Positions 1-5,798 of a stretch of DNA of 6,706 nt are shown here, piece after piece. The notes under the pieces were generated by a model that worked only from the letters and a program-made list of their open reading frames with translations, was not told the DNA's origin and did no database searches. Numbering within the stretch: position 1 is the first letter of the stretch; every line of letters begins with the position of its first letter. The position numbers and the translations under genes were made by a program. Origin of the DNA: Planctomycetota bacterium (lineage in GTDB: Bacteria; Planctomycetota; Brocadiia; SM23-32); contig JAUVVP010000105.1 of assembly GCA_030604585.1 (NCBI GenBank), forward strand, positions 1 through 6,706. Direction: 5' to 3'.

Positions 1-218
1 CAGCGAACGCACGAGCGCCGCACCATACTTCGCGCCGTGGGCTGCACCGGCGTGCGACGCACGGAGAACTCACGGCGAAGATGTCGCAAGTTGGCGCCCG
101 ACCTCTCGCGCAAACGGTGTGCCGCCCACGGCATACGGAGTCCACGCCCTCGACCGCCTGAATCCGGTCCACGATGGTGGTGGCCGGCGGCCAAGGCTGC
201 TGGGAGCGCTGCATGCCG
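1..218. other. Leading region with no supportable gene
   Basis: No reading frame here can be defended as a gene. Two plus-strand frames and one minus-strand frame stay open across much of the stretch, but this is common in GC-rich DNA. Their translations are rich in Arg, Pro and Cys without any recognisable motif. Third positions lack the strong G/C bias of the real genes in this window. The stretch could still contain the end of a gene that begins left of the window. I read it as intergenic DNA upstream of the pyrF promoter. Confidence 0.5.
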
Positions 219-247
219 TTGAAAAGCCGGGCGGCCGTGCGTATAGT
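219..247 (+). promoter_or_regulatory. Candidate sigma70-type promoter for pyrF
   Basis: A TTGAAA -35 box (219-224) and a TATAGT -10 box (242-247) are separated by exactly 17 bases. Each matches the bacterial housekeeping consensus at five of six positions. Transcription would start near 253-255, giving a leader of about 60 nt before the pyrF start codon. No other promoter-like pair of this quality was seen nearby, and the boxes stand out from the GC-rich surroundings. Confidence 0.65.
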
Positions 248-267
248 CACCGTGGAGAATCCCTTGG

Positions 268-290
268 CCTGGCGGGCCTGGCCCGCCAGG
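268..290 (+). promoter_or_regulatory. Leader hairpin upstream of pyrF
   Basis: CCTGGCGGGC (268-277) and GCCCGCCAGG (281-290) form a perfect 10-bp GC-rich stem around a CTG loop. It lies about 14 nt inside the predicted transcript and ends 24 nt before the pyrF start codon. No T-run follows, so it is not a plain intrinsic terminator. It could stabilise the mRNA 5' end, influence ribosome access or take part in pyrimidine-dependent control. Only the structure is seen; the role is inference. Confidence 0.5.
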
Positions 291-314
291 ACGGCTATTC
301 GAGAGGACGGTCAC

Positions 315-1253
315 ATGCCGCGCAGGAACTTCGCCGACACCCTGATGGAGCGCATGCGCGACAAGCGGAGCCAGGTGGTCGTGGGGCTTGACCCCCGGCT
401 CGAGCGCATGCCCGCGGAGGTCCGCCCGGCCGATGACGGGACCCCATTGACCCCCAAGGCCGCAGCGGATGCGATAGTCGCCTTCAACCGGGCCGTGGTC
501 GAGGCGGTGGCGGAGCACGCCCTGGCGGTGAAGTGCCAGGTCGCCTTCTATGAGCAGTTCGGCTGCGAGGGCATGCGCGCCTACGCCGAAACGCTGCATC
601 ACGCGCGCCGCAACGGCCTCGTCGTCATCGGCGACGTCAAGCGGAGCGACATCGCCAGCACGGCGGCCGCTTATGCCTCCGCCCACCTGGGCCGGCCCGG
701 CGGCGAGCCGGCGCCGGCGCAGGATTTCATCGCGGACGCCATCACCATAAACCCCTACCTGGGCAGCGACGGGGTGCGGCCCTTCCTGGAGGCCGCCGCA
801 GCCAACGGCCGGGGTGTCTTTGCGCTGGTCAAGACCAGCAACGCCTCGTCGGTGGAGATACAGGACCTCGACGCCGAGGGCGTCCCGCTCTACGAGCGCG
901 TGGCGGCCCTGGTGGAGCGCTGGGGCGAGTCCTACCGCGGCCGCAGCGGCTACAGCACGCTGGGCGCGGTCGTGGGGGCCACCTTCCCGGAGGAGCTGGC
1001 CAGGCTCAGGGACCTGATGCCGAGCGTTCCGCTGCTGGTGCCGGGGTTCGGCGCGCAGGGCGGGCGCGTTGAAGACGTGGCGGAGGCCTTCGATGTCGAA
1101 GGGGAGGGGGCGATCGTCAGCTCATCGCGCGCCATTATCTTCGCCTGGGAGCGCCAGCCCTACCGGGAGCAGTTCGGAGAGGCCCGCTGGGAAGAGGCCG
1201 TCGCGGCGGCCGCAGCCGACATGCGCCGCCGAATCTGGGACGCAACGCACTGA
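315..1253 (+). CDS. pyrF: Orotidine-5'-phosphate decarboxylase, type 2
   Basis: This 312-residue cytosolic TIM-barrel enzyme converts orotidine 5'-monophosphate to UMP, the last step of de novo UMP synthesis. The active-site signature D107-x-K109-x-x-D112 lies in VIGDVKRSDI. Further family blocks are VVVGLDPR (21-28), VKCQVAFYEQFG (72-83), TINPYLGSDGVRPF (144-157), FALVKTSN (169-176) and LVPGFGAQGG (241-250). The length and the GLDPR and NPYLG blocks fit the type 2 family rather than the shorter E. coli type. The ATG at 315 is preferred over an upstream in-frame GTG or ATG because GAGGA (303-307) sits 7 nt before it and the family N-terminus begins there. No other pyr gene is adjacent. The gene has its own promoter and a leader hairpin, and converges on the HAD-YvcK gene. 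All catalytic residues are present. Confidence 0.95.
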   Translation: MPRRNFADTLMERMRDKRSQVVVGLDPRLERMPAEVRPADDGTPLTPKAAADAIVAFNRAVVEAVAEHALAVKCQVAFYEQFGCEGMRAYAETLHHARRNGLVVIGDVKRSDIASTAAAYASAHLGRPGGEPAPAQDFIADAITINPYLGSDGVRPFLEAAAANGRGVFALVKTSNASSVEIQDLDAEGVPLYERVAALVERWGESYRGRSGYSTLGAVVGATFPEELARLRDLMPSVPLLVPGFGAQGGRVEDVAEAFDVEGEGAIVSSSRAIIFAWERQPYREQFGEARWEEAVAAAAADMRRRIWDATH

Positions 1254-1293
1254 GGCGCCGCTTACCGGCGCCTGCGGGACCAGTCCCGATTTT
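1253..1293 (+). terminator. Candidate terminator after pyrF
   Basis: Two hairpins follow the stop codon directly. The first pairs AGGCGCCG (1253-1260) with CGGCGCCT (1266-1273) around CTTAC. The second pairs CGGGA (1275-1279) with TCCCG (1284-1288) around CCAG and is followed by ATTTT (1289-1293). An alternative pairing joins CCCGA (1285-1289) to TCGGG (1297-1301). The T-run is short, so efficiency is uncertain. The site lies between two convergent genes and may limit read-through from the left; on the minus strand no T-run follows. Confidence 0.5.
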
Positions 1294-1349
1294 CCCTCGG
1301 GCTTCTGACGCACATGCGCGGAGCGCAGCGCCGCCTCACTAAGACGGCC

Positions 1350-3050
1350 CTACGCAGCGCCGGGCTCCAGCTCGCCGTAGACGCGGCAGATGGTGTCGAC
1401 CAGCTTGTCGGGATGGTGGCGCAGCAGGTCCTGCTTCTCCCACAGCACCCGCGTGCCGTCCAGGTCTTCCACCAGGTCCGCTTCCACGACGCGCACGCCG
1501 AGCTCGTGCAGGGCCGGGTCGAGCGCAACGATCTCCGCCCCCTCGCTGCGGTAGCGCTCCAACATGGCATCGGATGGGAAGCGTGAGTTGAACACCGCGC
1601 AGTCGAGACCATCGGACCCGATGCACTGGAGGACACTGCGCAGATGGTCCGAAGCATTGAAGCCGTCGGTCTGGCCGGGCTGTGTGACGATGTTGCCGAC
1701 GTAGATCTTGAGGGCCCCCGTCTCCGCCAGGGCCTCGCGAATGCCGGGCACGAGGACGTTGGCGAGCACGCTGGTGAACAGGCTGCCGGGCCCGATGACG
1801 ACGATGTCGGCTGCGAGGATGTCCTCGACGGCGGCCTGGCAGGCCGGCGGAGCTTCCGGCTTCAGGTAGATGCGCCTGATGGGGGGCTTGTCCGGCCCGC
1901 GGACACTGACCTCGCCTTCCCGGATGCTGCCGTCCTCCAGTTCCGCGCAGATGTGACAGTCGGCCACCGTCGGGGGCACGACCTTGCCCCGGATGTTCAG
2001 CAGGCGGCTCAGCACGCGGATGCCGCGCTCGAAGCTGCCTTCGATGTCGGTCATGGCCGCGATGGCCAGGTTCCCCATGCTCATCCCGTCGAAGGAGCCC
2101 TGGCTGAAGCGGTATTGGAAGAGCTGGTTGAGCAGCCGCTCCTTCTGTCCCGGCTCGCTGAGGGCGATCAGGCAGTTGCGGGCGTCGCCCGGCGGCAGGA
2201 TGCCCAGTTCATCGCGCAGCCTGCCGGAGGAGCGGCCGCTGTCGGTCACCGTCACGATGGCGGTCAGTTCGTTGCAGTAGGTCTTGCAGCCCTCCAGCAC
2301 GATGGGCAGGCCGGTCCCGCCTCCGACGGCCACAATGCGCAGCGCGTCCGGCGGCTTGTTCATGTTGGCCAGGCGCACCAGGGTGGGCACCTGGAAGATG
2401 CGCCTGATGCGGTAGTCGGCCTCTTCGCCGGAGTCCCGGGGTTCGAAGGCGCTGAATCGGCCGTGAAGCATCTGCGCCGTGACGGTGCCCAGGTCGTTGC
2501 CCACGCGTATCTCCTCGGGCGGCCGGTCGCCCACGACGAGGGCCTGCTCGGGGCGCAGCCGGTGCTTCTCCAGCAGGTAGCGCAGGGACTCGCTCATCAG
2601 CTCTCCGCGCTCCGCGTCGTTGACGATCACGTCGTCGAAGGCGTTCTCCAGACCCAGCTTCGTGATCTTGGTGGACTGCCTGCGGTGGACGCCGCTGGTC
2701 AGCAGAAAGCACCGGATGCCGCGGTCCCGCAGGAACCTGAGCGTGCCGGGCACGTCGGCGAAGGGCCTTATGTCGCCCACTTCATCGCTGTTGTAGGCGC
2801 GATAGGCCCTGTCAATCGTGTCGTTGTCGAGGCCGTAGCGACGCGCGATCTCGTCGAAGACCAGGAAGTGCGGCCCGAAGGTGTCCGCCAGCTCCCGCTG
2901 TAGTGCCAGGGCCTCGTCTTCGCTGAGGGGCAGGCCGGACTCGACCAGCACGTGCGCGGCCCGGCGCCGCGAGGCGTCCAGCAGCGTGTCCGTGCAGTCG
3001 TAGAGCGTGTCGTCGAGGTCAAATACGACGGCCTTCAGTGGTCCCGCCAC
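1350..3050 (-). CDS. yvcK: HAD hydrolase fused to YvcK/CofD-like protein
   Basis: One uninterrupted frame of 566 residues joins two families. Residues 1 to about 228 form a HAD-superfamily phosphohydrolase: motif I is D11-L-D13-D-T15, motif II is LLTS (116-119) and motif IV is VVGDRPPEE (172-180), with a cap-like insert between I and II. Arg148 may take the motif III position usually held by Lys. Residues from about 236 form a YvcK/CofD-like domain: VAVGGGTGLP (240-249), TVTDSGRSSGRLR (267-279), GILPPGDARNC (283-293), GNLAIAAM (326-333), GPGSLFTS (420-427) and NIVTQPGQTDGF (453-464). YvcK proteins bind UDP-sugars and affect cell-wall and central carbon metabolism in Firmicutes and Actinobacteria. 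The HAD substrate cannot be read from sequence; a sugar phosphate or nucleotide is a guess. The GTG start at 3050 has a strong ribosome-binding site, whereas Met230, just before the YvcK part, has none. The usual neighbours rapZ and whiA are not adjacent. Confidence 0.9.
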   Translation of the reverse strand: MAGPLKAVVFDLDDTLYDCTDTLLDASRRRAAHVLVESGLPLSEDEALALQRELADTFGPHFLVFDEIARRYGLDNDTIDRAYRAYNSDEVGDIRPFADVPGTLRFLRDRGIRCFLLTSGVHRRQSTKITKLGLENAFDDVIVNDAERGELMSESLRYLLEKHRLRPEQALVVGDRPPEEIRVGNDLGTVTAQMLHGRFSAFEPRDSGEEADYRIRRIFQVPTLVRLANMNKPPDALRIVAVGGGTGLPIVLEGCKTYCNELTAIVTVTDSGRSSGRLRDELGILPPGDARNCLIALSEPGQKERLLNQLFQYRFSQGSFDGMSMGNLAIAAMTDIEGSFERGIRVLSRLLNIRGKVVPPTVADCHICAELEDGSIREGEVSVRGPDKPPIRRIYLKPEAPPACQAAVEDILAADIVVIGPGSLFTSVLANVLVPGIREALAETGALKIYVGNIVTQPGQTDGFNASDHLRSVLQCIGSDGLDCAVFNSRFPSDAMLERYRSEGAEIVALDPALHELGVRVVEADLVEDLDGTRVLWEKQDLLRHHPDKLVDTICRVYGELEPGAA

Positions 3051-3056
3051 CTTCTG

Positions 3057-3061
3057 CCTCC
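3057..3061 (-). promoter_or_regulatory. Shine-Dalgarno for the HAD-YvcK gene
   Basis: On the minus strand GGAGG is followed by six bases and then the GTG start codon at 3050-3048. It fixes the start at the HAD domain, five residues before the first conserved HAD block. This supports translation of the whole fusion rather than of a YvcK protein alone. Confidence 0.75.
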
Positions 3062-3080
3062 GAGCGTGTTGAGCCCAGAC

Positions 3081-3109
3081 AGTATAACAGAACTACGAGC
3101 CCGAACTGA
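3081..3109 (-). promoter_or_regulatory. Candidate extended -10 promoter for HAD-YvcK
   Basis: Read on the minus strand, TGT (3089-3087) precedes TATACT (3086-3081), giving the extended -10 pattern TGnTATAMT. The -35 position is poor: TCAGTT (3109-3104) at 17-base spacing. An extended -10 element can offset a weak -35. The predicted leader is only about 20-25 nt, enough for the Shine-Dalgarno site. Confidence 0.45.
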
Positions 3110-3160
3110 AGCCCCGGGCGCGGAGCCGGCCGGCCCCCGGCCCCCTCAGAGGGCGCAAGG

Positions 3161-3188
3161 TTGCAATCCCTGTGCCGGCTGCTATGAT
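3161..3188 (+). promoter_or_regulatory. Candidate promoter for the kinase-radA operon
   Basis: TTGCAA (3161-3166) and TATGAT (3183-3188) are 16 bases apart. TGC directly before the -10 gives an extended -10 as well. Transcription would begin near 3195, leaving about 26 nt before the kinase start codon. It is divergent from the HAD-YvcK promoter; a GC-rich stretch of about 50 bp with a 10-bp palindrome (3125-3134) lies between them. Confidence 0.5.
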
Positions 3189-3220
3189 ACGGTCCCGCGT
3201 TCAGAGGGAGGCGGCTGCCA

Positions 3221-4150
3221 ATGGAGAAGACCTACGACGTGATCGGCATAGGGTGCTGCGCCTTCGACATCGTGGCCGAGGTGCAGCGCTACCCCGACCC
3301 CGACGAGAAGGTGGGCGTGCCAGGCATCCGAACCCAGGGCGGCGGCCTGGTCGCCACCGCACTGGTGGCCGTGGCGCGGCTGGGCGGTCGCTGCGCCTAC
3401 ATCGGGCCGCTCGGGGACGACTACTTCGCCCAGTTCTGCGTGGACGACTTCGAGCGGGAGGGCGTGGACACCCACCTGATCCGCCGCGTGCCGGGCTCCT
3501 CCGTGGTCACCGCCATCATCGTTGCCTGCCCGCAGGCCGGCAGCCGCATGATCCTGGCCACCGCAGCGGACAATCCCGTCGCGGTGGCCAGCGACGTCTC
3601 GGAGGAGGCCGTCCGCCGGGCGCGCGTGCTGCACGTGGACAACTTCCAGCCTGCCGCCGCGCTCGAAGGGGCGCGCATCGCCCGTTCCCTGGGCATTCCC
3701 GTCACGATGGACCTGGAGGGCGCCGGGCGCGGCGTCGAGGACATCCTGGCCTTCGGCGATTACGTCATCGTGCCGCTGGCCTTTGCCCGCCGGCGCTACG
3801 CTGCCGATGCGCCGGCGGACGGCGCCCGGGCGCTCTATGACGAGATCGCCCCCCAGGGGGGCAAGGCCGCAGTGGTGACGGCCGGCGTAGGGGGTTCGTT
3901 CGCCGTCTGGGCGGGCGGGTCGCTGCGCCAGCCCGCCTACAAGGCGCCGGTGGTTGACACGACGGGCTGCGGCGACGTCGTCCACGGGGCCTTCGCCCTC
4001 GGGCTGGCCCGCGGCTGGGACCTGGAGCGCATCATGCCCTACGCCTCCGCCGTGGCGGCCCTAAAGTGCAGGGAGCTGGGCGGCCGGGCGGGCATACCCA
4101 CGGAGGACGAAGTGCGCGAGTTCCTGTCCTGCGCCGAGCCGATCACGTAG
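3221..4150 (+). CDS. PfkB-family carbohydrate kinase, substrate unknown
   Basis: This 309-residue cytosolic kinase belongs to the ribokinase/PfkB family, which transfers phosphate from ATP to a sugar or nucleoside hydroxyl. The glycine-rich N-terminal substrate motif is GGGLVATA (40-47), and IGPLGDD (61-67) follows. The C-terminal PfkB signature is DTTGCGD (246-252), with Asp252 as catalytic base and Cys250 where Ala is more usual. Thr46 stands where many family members have Asn. From memory, the C-terminal run HGAFA...ASAVAALKC..LGGRAGIP resembles E. coli YihV (6-deoxy-6-sulfofructose kinase) and ketohexokinase-like members, but no sulfosugar genes are seen, so substrate stays open. The ATG at 3221 follows GGGAGG (3206-3211) by 9 nt. 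radA begins 27 bp downstream on the same strand, so co-transcription is likely. Confidence 0.9.
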   Translation: MEKTYDVIGIGCCAFDIVAEVQRYPDPDEKVGVPGIRTQGGGLVATALVAVARLGGRCAYIGPLGDDYFAQFCVDDFEREGVDTHLIRRVPGSSVVTAIIVACPQAGSRMILATAADNPVAVASDVSEEAVRRARVLHVDNFQPAAALEGARIARSLGIPVTMDLEGAGRGVEDILAFGDYVIVPLAFARRRYAADAPADGARALYDEIAPQGGKAAVVTAGVGGSFAVWAGGSLRQPAYKAPVVDTTGCGDVVHGAFALGLARGWDLERIMPYASAVAALKCRELGGRAGIPTEDEVREFLSCAEPIT

Positions 4151-4164
4151 CTGGGCGCCGGCAC

Positions 4165-4170
4165 GGGAGG
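4165..4170 (+). promoter_or_regulatory. Shine-Dalgarno selecting the radA GTG start
   Basis: GGGAGG lies seven bases before the GTG at 4178. An ATG at 4173 is only two bases away from it and in another frame, so it is rejected. The GTG frame opens at once into the RadA zinc-finger sequence. Confidence 0.7.
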
Positions 4171-4177
4171 AGATGCC

Positions 4178-5542
4178 GTGGCGAAGAAGGACGCCGCTTA
4201 CGTGTGCAGCGAGTGCGACGCCACCTTCTATCGCTGGAGCGGCCGGTGTCCGAACTGCCGGCAGTGGGACAGCCTCCAGGAGGTCAGGGCCGCTCCGGCC
4301 CGGGAGAGGTCCCTCGGGCGCGCCGCCATCGCCACGCCGCCTCTCTCCATCGCCGAGATCGAAGTGGACCCCCACGTGCGCGTCCCGACGGACATCCCCG
4401 AGTTCGACCGCGTGCTGGGCGGGGGAGTGCTGCTCGGCAGCACCATACTGCTCGGCGGCGAGCCCGGCATCGGCAAGTCCACCATGCTGCTTCAGGCGCT
4501 CGGCATGATGGCGGCGCAGGGCATGCGCTGCCTCTACGTGAGCTGCGAAGAGTCCCTCGGCCAGGTCAAGATGCGGGCCGAAAGGCTCGGGCTGGAGCGC
4601 TCCGCGCTGGCCGTCTCAGCCGAGACCTCCCTGGAGAGCATCCTTGCCCTGGTCGGCACCGAGACGCCGCAGGTGGTCGTGGTTGAGTCCATCCAGCGCG
4701 TCAACGCGGCCGAGCTGGACTCGCCGACCGGCAGCCTGCGGCAGGTCAGCACGTGTGCAACGGCCTTGACCGAGGCATGCAAGGAGGCCGGCTGCGCCCT
4801 CTTCCTGGTCGGCCACGTCACCAAGCAGGGGCTGATAGCCGGGCCGCGGGCGCTGGAGCACCTGGTGGACACCGTGCTGTATTTCGAGAGCGAGCGGTTC
4901 CAGGCCCTGCGCATCCTGCGGGCCGCCAAGAACCGCTTCGGCGCCGTCAATGAGATAGGCGTCTTCGAGATGGGGCCGGACGGGCTTCAGGAGGTCCGCA
5001 ACCCGAGCGAGCTCTTCCTGGCCGAGCGGGATGCCTCGGCCAGCGGCTCGGTCGTGACCGCCACGATGGAGGGCAGCCGCGCGCTGCTGGTGGAGGTGCA
5101 GGCGCTGGTCGGTCCCGGCGCCTACGGCACGCCCGAGCGGAAGGCCAGCGGGATGGACTACCGCCGCTTCAGCATGATGCTGTCGGTGCTGGAGCGACAG
5201 GCCGGAGTGGAGCTGGGCCGCTGCGACGCCTTCGTCAACGTGGCCGGCGGGGTCAGGGTGTTCGAGCCGGCGGCGGACCTGCCTCTGGTGCTTGCGCTGG
5301 CCTCGAGCTTCCGCAACCGTCCGTTCTTCAGCGATGCGGTGGCCGTGGGTGAGGTCGGCCTGGGCGGCGAGGTGCGTGCCGTCAGCCGCATCGAGGAGCG
5401 CCTGAAGGAGGCCCGCAAGTTGGGCTTTGAGCGCGCCGTCGTCCCCGCCGGCAACGCCGGTGCCGCCCGCCGCCTCGTAAGCGAGGTCCACCCCGTCAGG
5501 AACCTGTTGGAAGCGGTTAGGTGCCTCCACGCGCCCGGTTAG
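4178..5542 (+). CDS. radA: DNA repair protein RadA
   Basis: RadA is a RecA-like, DnaB-type ATPase that promotes branch migration and processing of recombination intermediates, acting with RecA on chromosomal DNA. The domain order is canonical. A C4 zinc finger (Cys10, Cys13, Cys24, Cys27) comes first. The ATPase core has Walker A GEPGIGKST (94-102) and VSCEES (121-126), and the RadA-specific KNRFG motif is at 251-255. A Lon-protease-like C-terminal domain includes VFEPAADLPL (361-370) and GEVGLGGEVRAVSRIEERL (391-409). At 454 residues it is essentially full length. The Walker B block reads VVVVESIQ, with Glu170 where Asp is usual; this is conservative but notable. The GTG start is supported by its Shine-Dalgarno. 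It follows the PfkB kinase by 27 bp with no promoter between, so it is probably the second gene of that operon. Confidence 0.97.
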   Translation: MAKKDAAYVCSECDATFYRWSGRCPNCRQWDSLQEVRAAPARERSLGRAAIATPPLSIAEIEVDPHVRVPTDIPEFDRVLGGGVLLGSTILLGGEPGIGKSTMLLQALGMMAAQGMRCLYVSCEESLGQVKMRAERLGLERSALAVSAETSLESILALVGTETPQVVVVESIQRVNAAELDSPTGSLRQVSTCATALTEACKEAGCALFLVGHVTKQGLIAGPRALEHLVDTVLYFESERFQALRILRAAKNRFGAVNEIGVFEMGPDGLQEVRNPSELFLAERDASASGSVVTATMEGSRALLVEVQALVGPGAYGTPERKASGMDYRRFSMMLSVLERQAGVELGRCDAFVNVAGGVRVFEPAADLPLVLALASSFRNRPFFSDAVAVGEVGLGGEVRAVSRIEERLKEARKLGFERAVVPAGNAGAARRLVSEVHPVRNLLEAVRCLHAPG

Positions 5543-5645
5543 GTGCCAGCAGTGGTTGTCGGTTTCGAAGGCCTCCGAACCGGTCGGTTGCAGGTTGATG
5601 CACCCGTTGCGGTTCAGCGGAGAATATGCAGGTTCCGTCTGACGA

Positions 5646-5703
5646 CGCCCCTCTCTGCCCAGGGGCGCCCGCTTCTGCAAAAGCGCGGCGCTGGTGCCCT
5701 GGG
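5646..5703 (+). other. Overlapping hairpins in the gap after radA
   Basis: Two partly exclusive structures share bases 5658-5667. Hairpin A pairs CGCCCCT (5646-5652) with AGGGGCG (5661-5667). Hairpin B pairs CCCAGGG (5658-5664) with CCCTGGG (5697-5703), GCGCC (5665-5669) with GGCGC (5687-5691), and CGCTT (5670-5674) with AAGCG (5681-5685), leaving bulges at 5686 and 5692-5696. No T-run follows either one. B could act as a radA transcript end or 3' stabiliser. The rest of the 256-bp gap (5543-5798) holds only a weak hairpin (5560-5582) and the promoter of the next gene. Confidence 0.4.
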
Positions 5704-5725
5704 GATCCAACCTCGCTCGGAAGTC

Positions 5726-5754
5726 TTGTAATCGTCGGACCGCCGACCTATACT
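5726..5754 (+). promoter_or_regulatory. Candidate promoter for the OLD-like ATPase
   Basis: TTGTAA (5726-5731) and TATACT (5749-5754) are 17 bases apart, matching four and five positions of the sigma70 consensus. The start point would be near 5761, giving a leader of about 38 nt. An inverted repeat, CTATA (5748-5752) and TATAG (5757-5761), covers the -10 and the start point and could be an operator. Confidence 0.55.
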
Positions 5755-5786
5755 AATATAGTCACTTTGCCTGTGTCCCGTCGTCC

Positions 5787-5794
5787 GGAGGTGA
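5787..5794 (+). promoter_or_regulatory. Strong Shine-Dalgarno of the ATPase gene
   Basis: GGAGGTGA is complementary to the 16S rRNA 3' end over eight bases. GGAGG ends seven bases before the ATG at 5799. This makes 5799 the best start, ahead of the in-frame ATG at 5823. Confidence 0.7.
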
Positions 5795-5798
5795 CAAC

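Noticed and set aside
1..214. Minus-strand frame open from an ATG at 214 to the left edge
   Set aside because: It has no Shine-Dalgarno site, and the translation soon becomes Cys- and Arg-rich and unlike a folded protein. Its start also abuts the likely pyrF promoter. It cannot be excluded as a partial gene but is not supported.
174..314. Longer pyrF starting upstream at 174
   Set aside because: The extra 47 residues match nothing in the family and would span the promoter and leader hairpin, while the ATG at 315 has a ribosome-binding site.
1324..1362. Ten-base direct repeat CGCAGCGCCG at 1324-1333 and 1353-1362
   Set aside because: It is short and GC-rich, and one copy lies inside the end of the HAD-YvcK gene. 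It is expected by chance in DNA of this composition.
2361..2363. Internal ATG (Met230) as a separate start for a stand-alone YvcK protein
   Set aside because: No Shine-Dalgarno precedes it, and the frame continues unbroken from the HAD domain, whose own start has a strong site.
1644..2903. A 419-codon plus-strand open frame antisense to the HAD-YvcK gene
   Set aside because: It lies wholly within a gene with strong family motifs. Its translation is rich in Ala, Gly, Val, His and Gln without domains, as expected for an antisense shadow in GC-rich DNA.
5589..5634. Eight-base repeat TGCAGGTT at 5589-5596 and 5627-5634 as a possible attachment site
   Set aside because: It is too short, with no integrase, tRNA end or second boundary in the window to support an integration site.
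4616..5710. A 364-codon minus-strand open frame antisense to radA
   Set aside because: It overlaps radA almost completely and shows no recognisable motif; it is a shadow of high third-position GC.
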